Assembly: GCA_026998145.1 (NCBI GenBank)
Contig: JALTRC010000062.1
Location: 1-5,834 of the forward strand
Source: Gammaproteobacteria bacterium
Lineage (GTDB): Bacteria > Pseudomonadota > Gammaproteobacteria > SZUA-229
DNA: 5,834 nt
Direction of reading: 5' to 3'
Part shown: positions 1 through 4,655 of the stretch, in pieces
Position numbering within the stretch: position 1 is the first letter of the stretch
Layout of the letters: every line of letters starts with the position of its first letter
The notes under the pieces: generated by a model
Seen by the model: the letters and a program-made list of their open reading frames with translations, nothing else
Database searches by the model: none
Told to the model about the DNA's origin: nothing
Made by a program: the position numbers and the translations under genes

Positions 1-605
1 ATGATGGGGTTTTTAGCGGATTTAAGCAGTGCAAAAGCCTCGTCCATAATTTTGTCATCAGGGCCGGGGCGGCGGAAACGACGGGGTGTAATTGGCAGGG
101 TTGTGGCATCCTGCTTGGCAATATCCTCAGGTAATTCAATCAATACAGCGCCGGGTTTTTCCGAACGTGCGACTCGCACCGCTTTGCGTACAATTTCCGG
201 AATATTGTCCTGATGTAAAACACTGGTGGCCCATTTGGTGACAGGTTCAAACATGCCCACTACATCCATTACCTGATGGGATTCCTTATGCAGGCGGTGA
301 GAAGAACCCTGGCCGGTAAGTACCAGCATGGGGGCGTGATCCATATTGGAATCGGCAACGCCGGTAATCAGGTTGGTGGCACCCGGCCCCAGTGTGCCCA
401 GACAGCCGGCCGGGTTGCCGGTAAGGCGACCATATATTTCGGCCATAAAGGCCGCGCCCTGTTCATGGCGGGTAAGAATAAATTTTATCTTGTCTGATTT
501 CTCCAGAGAAATCATGAAGTCGGCATTTTCTTCGCCGGGAACACCGAAAATATATTCTATTCCTTCTTCTTCAAGACACTTTACAAACAGATCCGATGCT
601 TTCAT
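1..605 (-). CDS. Acetolactate synthase-like thiamine-diphosphate enzyme, large subunit (N-terminal part, 3' end outside window)
   Basis: The minus-strand frame is open from an ATG at 603-605 to the left edge, giving 201 complete codons of a protein that is usually about 550 residues. It begins MKASDLFVKCLEEEGIEY, then has a FGVPG motif (residues 20-24), the RHEQGAAFMAE block (46-56) with the cofactor-activating glutamate E48, and the GPGATN motif (73-78). This is the N-terminal pyrimidine-binding domain of thiamine-diphosphate enzymes, and the start of the central domain begins near residue 190. Enzymes of this type condense two pyruvates to acetolactate in the cytoplasm. The ESHQVMD stretch (108-114) and NIPE (134-137) recall catabolic AlsS more than biosynthetic IlvB, but the FAD and substrate-specificity regions are not visible, so pyruvate oxidase- or glyoxylate carboligase-like alternatives remain open. 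No small regulatory subunit gene lies upstream. The start is supported by a GAGGAG Shine-Dalgarno five bases upstream. Confidence 0.88.
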   Translation of the reverse strand, partial: MKASDLFVKCLEEEGIEYIFGVPGEENADFMISLEKSDKIKFILTRHEQGAAFMAEIYGRLTGNPAGCLGTLGPGATNLITGVADSNMDHAPMLVLTGQGSSHRLHKESHQVMDVVGMFEPVTKWATSVLHQDNIPEIVRKAVRVARSEKPGAVLIELPEDIAKQDATTLPITPRRFRRPGPDDKIMDEAFALLKSAKNPI

Positions 606-610
606 GTTTT

Positions 611-616
611 CTCCTC
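611..616 (-). promoter_or_regulatory. Ribosome binding site of the acetolactate synthase-like gene
   Basis: On the minus strand the sequence reads GAGGAG, five bases before the ATG at 603-605. This is a strong Shine-Dalgarno match and fixes the start codon, which also agrees with where the family's conserved N-terminus begins. Confidence 0.8.
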
Positions 617-668
617 ATTTTTTTATATGATGGAGTGTAGCTGAAAAAGTTCTTTAATTAGTTGTGGT

Positions 669-702
669 TAATCAGAATCTTCTGAAGCAGAGGTATTGAT
701 TA
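669..702. repeat. Nested short inverted repeats upstream of the acetolactate synthase-like gene
   Basis: The 117-bp gap between yadH and the acetolactate synthase-like gene holds two overlapping dyads. TCAGAA (672-677) and TTCTGA (680-685) are separated by 2 bases, and TAATCA (669-674) pairs with TGATTA (697-702) across 22 bases. They could be an operator for the downstream minus-strand gene or a weak structure after yadH. There is no U-tract next to them, so a classical intrinsic terminator is not supported. I could not find a convincing sigma-70 promoter here. Confidence 0.35.
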
Positions 703-722
703 GCTAAAGGATAAAAGTGCGT

Positions 723-1496
723 TTAGTTTTTAATGCCTTTACCAATATTCAAAAGGTGCATGGCGAAACTGTACAGCACAATAATAAAGCTGAATATAAT
801 CAGCAGGGCATGGGTCATATTAGTATCGGATATGCCGAGCAAGCCATAGCGGAATGAATTGACCATATAGAGAATAGGGTTGATCAGCGATACCTTTTGC
901 CAGAACTCCGGCAGCATACTAATAGAATAGAAAATGCCCCCAAGGTAGGTGAGGGGAGTTAACACAAAGGTGGGGATAATACTGATGTCATCAAAACTAT
1001 TGGCATAAATCGCATTAATAAAACCGGCCAGAGAAAAAAGGATGGCGGTTAAAAAAACAATACCAAAGGTAATCCAGTAACTGTGGATGTGAAAATCCGA
1101 AAAATAGCGGGCCACTAGCGCAACAATAAAGCCGACAATAAAACCGCGGCTGACACCGCCGGAAATATAACCCAGTAATATAATATGATTGGGCACAGGG
1201 GATACCAGTAATTCTTCAATGCTCTTCTGAAATTTGGCCATATAAAATGACGACACAACATTGGCATAAGAGTGGGTGATAACGGCCATTAAAATTAAAC
1301 CGGGAACGATATAATCCATATAGCTGTAGCCATCAATCGGGGCCAGTTGTGAGCCAATCAGTTCACCAAAGATAACAAAATATAATGCGGTTGTGACAAC
1401 AGGTGGTAATACTGTTTGAATCCAGATGCGAATAAAACGCAGGAATTCTTTAATGACTATGGTCTTAAATGCCTGATAGTTTTCCTGTAAATTCAT
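723..1496 (-). CDS. yadH: ABC-2 type exporter permease YadH
   Basis: This 257-residue integral membrane protein is the permease partner of the ATPase encoded just upstream. Length and sequence closely match E. coli YadH (256 residues): RIWIQTVLPP near the start (23-32), FIVPGL-like DYIVPGL (61-67), KFQKSIEELLVSPVP (88-102), and the ABC-2 family core LTYLGGIFYSISMLPEFW (182-199) followed by NPILYMVNSFRYGLLG (206-221). I see about six hydrophobic spans, near residues 24-46, 62-82, 106-130, 141-163, 171-192 and 229-249, as expected for a half-transporter that dimerises in the inner membrane. Its ATG lies inside the stop of yadG (ATGA overlap, 1493-1496), with only a weak GGAA ahead of it, so translation is probably coupled. 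The substrate of YadGH is not established, and nothing here identifies it. Confidence 0.93.
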   Translation of the reverse strand: MNLQENYQAFKTIVIKEFLRFIRIWIQTVLPPVVTTALYFVIFGELIGSQLAPIDGYSYMDYIVPGLILMAVITHSYANVVSSFYMAKFQKSIEELLVSPVPNHIILLGYISGGVSRGFIVGFIVALVARYFSDFHIHSYWITFGIVFLTAILFSLAGFINAIYANSFDDISIIPTFVLTPLTYLGGIFYSISMLPEFWQKVSLINPILYMVNSFRYGLLGISDTNMTHALLIIFSFIIVLYSFAMHLLNIGKGIKN

Positions 1497-2467
1497 AGCT
1501 GTTCCGTTTCCGCATGGGTTTGCTGGATGGTTTCCAGCAGTGCCGTGTTATTGCGATTTTTTTCCAGCAAACACATAAACAAATGTTCCAGCCGATTGCT
1601 TTTGTTTCGCATTCCCTTGATTTCAATATTATGCGCATTAAACAGGCTGAATAATTTATTCATGGTTAACGGGGCTTTAATATCAGCTTCAATGGTGTCG
1701 GTGTCTGCCAGGCGAATATCATAGTTGGCAAACTCTGCGGGTAAATGCTGTAGTGAGTTTTGCAGATAAAGAATAATGGTTTCCCGATCCAGCTGGCTAA
1801 GCAGCTTGTGCATATTGCTGTGTTCAATGGTGATGCCATGATCAATAATGGCGATATTTTTACACAGGCTTTCGGCTTCTTCCAGATAGTGGGTTGTTAG
1901 AATAATGGTGACACCCTGACGGTTAAGCTCGGTTAAAAATGTCCACATGGAGCGGCGGATTTCAATATCAACACCTGCGGTAGGCTCGTCGAGAATCAAT
2001 AAGCGGGGGTTATGCACCAGTGCGCGGGCAATCATCAGGCGACGTTTCATGCCACCGGATAATTCGCGGGCCATTTCGTGGCGCTTATCCCACAGCTCCA
2101 GTTGTCGCAGATATTGTTCGGCCCGTTGATAGGCAAGCTTTCGGTTAATACCGTAATAACCGGCCTGATTAATCAGAATTTCAATCAATGGTTCAAACTG
2201 ATTAAAGTTAAATTCCTGGGGAACCAGGCCCAGATAGGATTTGGCTTTGGCGGGGTCTGTATCTATATCGGTATCAAAAATTCTGACCTGACCGGCTGTT
2301 TTGTTCACAAGCCCGGAAATAATACCAATGGTGGTCGATTTGCCTGCGCCATTGGAGCCTAGCAAGGCAAAAAAATCCCCTTCTTCTACCTCAAGATCAA
2401 CCCCTTTAAGAGCAGGAAAATTGTTTTTATAGACCTTTTCCAGTTTCTTTATCGAAAGCGCTTTCAT
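1493..2467 (-). CDS. yadG: ABC exporter ATP-binding protein YadG
   Basis: A 324-residue cytoplasmic ATPase that powers the YadH permease. All nucleotide-binding motifs are intact: Walker A GSNGAGKST (37-45), Q-loop Q84 in VPQEFNFN, signature LSGGM (136-140), Walker B LLILDE (156-161) and the switch histidine H193 in TTHYLEEAE. Long identical runs with E. coli YadG, such as the segment around ALLGSNGAGKSTTIGIISG and RLLILDEPTAGVDIE, make the assignment firm. The region after about residue 215 is the YadG-type C-terminal domain, ending in a MRNKSNRLEHLF motif (286-297). The protein then continues about 27 residues in a polar tail, somewhat longer than in E. coli. The start matches the family N-terminus, but the upstream Shine-Dalgarno is poor (only an A-rich AAAGAAAAAA stretch). 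It is the first gene of the yadG-yadH operon and is divergent from the TetR gene. Confidence 0.94.
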   Translation of the reverse strand: MKALSIKKLEKVYKNNFPALKGVDLEVEEGDFFALLGSNGAGKSTTIGIISGLVNKTAGQVRIFDTDIDTDPAKAKSYLGLVPQEFNFNQFEPLIEILINQAGYYGINRKLAYQRAEQYLRQLELWDKRHEMARELSGGMKRRLMIARALVHNPRLLILDEPTAGVDIEIRRSMWTFLTELNRQGVTIILTTHYLEEAESLCKNIAIIDHGITIEHSNMHKLLSQLDRETIILYLQNSLQHLPAEFANYDIRLADTDTIEADIKAPLTMNKLFSLFNAHNIEIKGMRNKSNRLEHLFMCLLEKNRNNTALLETIQQTHAETEQL

Positions 2468-2745
2468 GTTTTTATTTTTTCTTTTAGCTCAGTGTGGTGG
2501 TTGAGAGATAGAGCAAACCTGCTTTTCAAGTGCCTGATTGTACATGATATTTTTTAAAATAAATGGGAAAACTTGCATTACACAGATATAAATCATACGA
2601 TTGTCTAATAAAACCCTGTGGGAATTAAATCCGCCGGGGGTAATATTGGTAAACAGTAATTTTTGATTCATATTAACAAAAATTATATAAAACCATGTAA
2701 AGTCATAGTCACATACAGGCTCTCGTAAGGAATCAGGTGTTTTAG
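2468..2745. promoter_or_regulatory. Divergent intergenic region between yadG and the TetR gene
   Basis: This 278-bp AT-rich region must hold promoters for both directions. The TetR side has a good sigma-70 candidate, listed separately. For yadG, reading leftwards, only weak -10-like hexamers are seen (for example TATCAT and TACAAT between about 2539 and 2552), so I do not place a promoter there. Possible operator half-sites include TAATAT (2641-2646) with ATATTA (2670-2675), which bracket the -35 of the TetR promoter, and a direct repeat AGTCAtAGTCAc at 2701-2712. No coding sequence is supported here. Confidence 0.5.
2663..2691 (+). promoter_or_regulatory. Predicted sigma-70 promoter of the TetR gene
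   Basis: The -35 hexamer TTGATT (2663-2668) and the -10 hexamer TATAAA (2686-2691) are separated by exactly 17 bases. Transcription would start near 2698, giving a leader of roughly 48 bases before the TetR start codon. The assignment is by consensus match only. Confidence 0.5.
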
Positions 2746-3327
2746 ATGGGTACTAAAGGTTCGGCAAATCGCCAGCGGATCGTACAGGCGGCGGATCGGT
2801 TATTTTATGCTCGCGGCTATAACCAGACATCATTTAGTGATATTTCAGATGAAACGGGTATTCCCCGGGGTAATTTTTATTATTACTTTAAAACCAAGGA
2901 TGACATTCTGGATGCGGTGGTGTCTTCCCGGCTTGAGTTTTTTAAACAGATTCTGGCGGAATGTGATCAGGCCAGTGATGACCCGAGAGTTCGGCTGAAG
3001 CTTTTTATTGAGGCGCCGCTGGGCCAGGAAGAGCAGGTTATTAAATATGGCTGTCCCATTGGCACACTCGGCTCCGAGCTGGTGAAAGATCAGGATCATG
3101 AGATTGCCAAGGAAAAACTGACCGTGGTATTTGATCTGATTAAAGACTGGATGATTGAGCAATTTAATGGCATGGGGCTGACGAACAAGGCAGAAGATTA
3201 TGCAATAGATTTACTGGCTAAAATGCAGGGCTTTACCATTATCGCCAGCGTATACAGTGATGTGAAATATCTGCGCAGGGCAACCCGCGATACAAAAGAC
3301 TGGATCGATCAGCTGCCTGTAAACTAA
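2746..3327 (+). CDS. TetR/AcrR-family transcriptional regulator
   Basis: A 193-residue one-component regulator. The N-terminal helix-turn-helix is typical of TetR: RIVQAADRLFYARGYNQTSF (11-30), then SDISDETGIPRGNFYYYF (31-48) with the recognition helix ending in the characteristic FYYYF, then KTKDDILDAVV. The rest is the ligand-binding and dimerisation domain. It contains GCPIGTLGSEL (102-112), a motif also seen in the LmrA/YxaF and NemR-like branches. The cysteine C103 sits where NemR has its redox-active cysteine (GCLTVKLSAE), so sensing of electrophiles or oxidants is possible but only inferred. The gene is divergent from yadG and co-directional with the next gene, making yadGH and its own operon the likely targets. 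The start is backed by an AGGTG element about six bases upstream. The ligand is unknown. Confidence 0.92.
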   Translation: MGTKGSANRQRIVQAADRLFYARGYNQTSFSDISDETGIPRGNFYYYFKTKDDILDAVVSSRLEFFKQILAECDQASDDPRVRLKLFIEAPLGQEEQVIKYGCPIGTLGSELVKDQDHEIAKEKLTVVFDLIKDWMIEQFNGMGLTNKAEDYAIDLLAKMQGFTIIASVYSDVKYLRRATRDTKDWIDQLPVN

Positions 3328-3347
3328 TAGCCAGTGTGTGAGGAATC

Positions 3348-3800
3348 ATGATGACACAGGATCAACAAAATCTTGACCCCTATGTAGCCACCTTCAAGCA
3401 GGGGCATTTTATGTCGCTGATGCGCTGGCCGCAGCTGGATGCGTTCTGGAATACTCTGCGAGAGCAGGCGGATGATAGCTGGTATATTTATGCCATAGGC
3501 GAAGATGCGCCGGAAGCACCGAGTAGCCGAGAACAGTTGCTAACATTTATCGACAGAATTGATAAGTTATTACATGAAGAGCATGAGGAAGACTACTGTG
3601 GCATTGTGTATGCGGATGACCATGAGCATCCACAGTTTATAAAAATTTTCGATCCTAATAATCTGGGTGTCAGTTGTGGCTTTAGTGAAAATCCACCTTT
3701 GCCTGGCTGGGTGTTATCAAAAATGAAGCCCATTAATATTGAAGAGGCATTACGGCCAGCTAATAATCGCCGTCGCTGGTGGCAGAAAATTTTTGATTGA
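3348..3800 (+). CDS. Conserved-looking protein of unknown function, 150 residues
   Basis: I cannot assign a function. The protein is soluble, with no signal peptide or membrane span. It is acidic in the middle and ends in a basic-aromatic tail, RRRWWQKIFD. The N-terminal part has a patterned segment FKQGHFMSLMRWPQLDAFW (16-34). Then comes WYIYAIGEDAPEAP (45-58), a charged stretch with many histidines and acids, HEEHEEDYCGIVYADDHEHP (76-95), and FDPNNLGVSCG (101-111), followed by PPLPGWVLSKMKP (116-128). The resemblance to a small family found beside regulators in other proteobacteria is a recollection, not verified. It follows the TetR gene by 20 bp and is probably co-transcribed with it. Two adjacent ATGs (3348 and 3351) compete as the start. 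The GAGGA at 3340-3344 is better spaced for the second. Confidence 0.82.
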   Translation: MMTQDQQNLDPYVATFKQGHFMSLMRWPQLDAFWNTLREQADDSWYIYAIGEDAPEAPSSREQLLTFIDRIDKLLHEEHEEDYCGIVYADDHEHPQFIKIFDPNNLGVSCGFSENPPLPGWVLSKMKPINIEEALRPANNRRRWWQKIFD

Positions 3801-3806
3801 TAAAGA

Positions 3807-3986
3807 TTTTTAACCACAGGGGACACGGAGGTACACAGAGGTACACAGAGGTACACAGAGGTACACAGAGGTTTTCAATGTGTCGTGAGCCATTCAGTAT
3901 AAATATTTTAATTGTTTTTAGCCCTTCATTTTTAATAACGACTTTAGCCTTTCTCTGTGCACCTCCGTGTCCCCTGTGGTTAAAAA
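3807..3986. repeat. Palindromic repeat element (34-bp inverted arms, MITE-like)
   Basis: The left arm 3807-3840 and right arm 3953-3986 are inverted copies matching at 33 of 34 positions (only A3833 opposite C3960 fails). The arms begin TTTTTAACCACAGGGGACAC on the left. The 112-bp interior is AT-rich apart from three extra repeat units. The sequence type (AACCACAGGGGACACGGAGG) is a kind of dispersed repeat that occurs in many bacterial genomes and yields spurious NHRGHGGTQR-like or LCVPLCTS-like ORFs. No transposase and no clear target-site duplication are seen. The arms have T-runs outside the stem on the left and A-runs on the right, so a canonical U-tract terminator is absent. Its position, six bases after the stop of the upstream gene and between convergent genes, would still suit an mRNA-end structure. 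Confidence 0.85.
3821..3870. repeat. Tandem 10-bp repeat within the palindromic element
   Basis: The unit GTACACAGAG is repeated perfectly four times (3831-3840, 3841-3850, 3851-3860, 3861-3870). It is preceded by one degenerate copy, GGACACGGAG (3821-3830). The right arm of the element holds only one matching unit plus the degenerate one, so the three extra copies are an expansion on the left side only, probably by replication slippage. Confidence 0.92.
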
Positions 3987-4087
3987 GACCTTTCATATAT
4001 TTAGCTGAGGCTTATCTTTAAAGCGCTGTAAACATTGCCTGCTACAGAAATAAAATATTTTATTGCTCATAACATTGTCCCCGCCTT
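3987..4087. other. Intergenic spacer downstream of the PII-like gene
   Basis: This 101-bp spacer lies between the repeat element and the stop of the PII-like gene. It holds a 16-bp all-AT perfect palindrome (4049-4064, centred on AATAAAATATTTTATT) and a CTGTA/TACAG pair (4026-4030 and 4043-4047, 12-base loop). Either could fold weakly in the minus-strand transcript, but neither has the GC-rich stem plus U-tract of an intrinsic terminator. I see no gene here. Confidence 0.4.
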
Positions 4088-4414
4088 TTAATCTTCTCCC
4101 AGCTTGCTTTGTGTGCGAGTTTTATAAACCGTTTCTACGGGTAAAATGGCCACTATGCCATTACCTTCGGAGCCTGTGTGAGCTGCTTTCATAATCAGTT
4201 GTGCAATGTCATCAGCATTGTCTGCCGGTACAAATAATTCCATGCGCATAAAAGGCATCTTCCAGTCTTCATCAAAATAATTGGGGTGCTCTCCATAACC
4301 GCAGACTTCAGATACGGTAAGTCCGTGAACGTAATGTTCTTTGAGGGCTTCCTCAACATGCTTTAAGCGGCTGGGATGAACAATGGCTGTGACTTTTTTA
4401 TATTCAAATTTCAT
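4088..4414 (-). CDS. Divergent PII-like signalling protein (PII-NG type, linked to metal efflux)
   Basis: This 108-residue protein has the PII (GlnB-like) ferredoxin fold layout: KKVTAIVHPSRLKHVEEAL (6-24), GLTVSEVCGYG (31-41), FVPADNADDIAQLIMKAAHTG (61-81), GNGIVAILPVE (84-94) and a C-terminal YKTRTQ (97-102). It differs from GlnB/GlnK in telling ways. The T-loop segment (about 41-56) is roughly five residues shorter and lacks the uridylylated tyrosine context. The B-loop GDGK becomes GNGI, losing the phosphate-contacting lysine. It best fits the group of PII-like proteins described beside heavy-metal efflux genes (PII-NG). Here it is the last gene of a copper ATPase operon and overlaps the SHOCT gene by ATGA. 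A GGGAG Shine-Dalgarno lies seven bases upstream. C38 and H42 at the base of the short T-loop could bind metal, but that is speculation. A role in tuning copper export is inferred. Confidence 0.82.
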   Translation of the reverse strand: MKFEYKKVTAIVHPSRLKHVEEALKEHYVHGLTVSEVCGYGEHPNYFDEDWKMPFMRMELFVPADNADDIAQLIMKAAHTGSEGNGIVAILPVETVYKTRTQSKLGED

Positions 4415-4644
4415 TTCAGGTCTCCCGTTTTTTTAAGTTCCTGTTTCATTAAAAGGTATTCTTCTTCATTAATTTCGCCGCTGGCATAGCGTTGATCCAG
4501 TCGCCGGATTGCCTGTTCGTTAAGCCCTGAGCTGGTGTCTTCACGGATTAAATATTTAATCAGAAGGACTGCTGCCAAAAGCAGCAGGCCCCAGATTATC
4601 CACATAAATCCTCCCATTAATAGAAAGCTGTCGTTTGTGTGCAT
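4411..4644 (-). CDS. Small membrane protein with SHOCT domain
   Basis: A 77-residue protein with one hydrophobic span near residues 9-33 (FLLMGGFMWIIWGLLLLAAV and following), then a positively charged KYLIRED boundary. It ends in a SHOCT (short C-terminal) domain, AIRRLDQRYASGEINEEEY (45-63) followed by LLMKQELKK. SHOCT domains are small helical modules often found at the ends of short membrane proteins. Their molecular role is not established, though oligomerisation has been proposed. The gene starts nine bases after the copper ATPase stop and overlaps the PII-like start, so the three are almost certainly one transcript. The start codon at 4642-4644 has a perfect AGGAGG five bases upstream. 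The internal Met10 and Met14 are less likely starts because they would cut into the membrane span. Confidence 0.86.
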   Translation of the reverse strand: MHTNDSFLLMGGFMWIIWGLLLLAAVLLIKYLIREDTSSGLNEQAIRRLDQRYASGEINEEEYLLMKQELKKTGDLK

Positions 4645-4649
4645 GCTGG

Positions 4650-4655
4650 CCTCCT
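4650..4655 (-). promoter_or_regulatory. Strong ribosome binding site overlapping the copA stop codon
   Basis: The minus strand reads AGGAGG, five bases before the SHOCT gene ATG. Two of its bases belong to the TAG stop codon of the copper ATPase (4654-4656). The arrangement suits reinitiation by ribosomes finishing copA and would give the small downstream gene high translation of its own. Confidence 0.75.

Noticed and set aside
1..630. Plus-strand open frames at 1-213, 276-497 and 346-630
   Set aside because: They lie antisense to the acetolactate synthase-like gene, whose minus-strand translation carries unmistakable family motifs. The plus-strand translations resemble nothing.
2489..2671. 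A 60-codon minus-strand open frame just upstream of yadG
   Set aside because: It has no Shine-Dalgarno, an AT-rich composition like the surrounding intergenic DNA and no recognisable motif. It falls in the divergent promoter region.
3807..3986. The palindromic element as a CRISPR array
   Set aside because: The 10-bp units are contiguous with no spacers, and the longer repeat is an inverted pair rather than a direct array. No cas genes are present.
3807..3986. The palindromic element as a classical rho-independent terminator
   Set aside because: The stem is far longer than usual with a 112-base loop, and on either strand the hairpin is followed by no U-tract.
3593..4021. Open frames running through the palindromic element (NHRGHGGTQR-like and LCVPLCTSV-like translations)
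   Set aside because: The peptides are translations of the inverted and tandem repeats. This pattern is typical of spurious ORFs made by this type of dispersed repeat.
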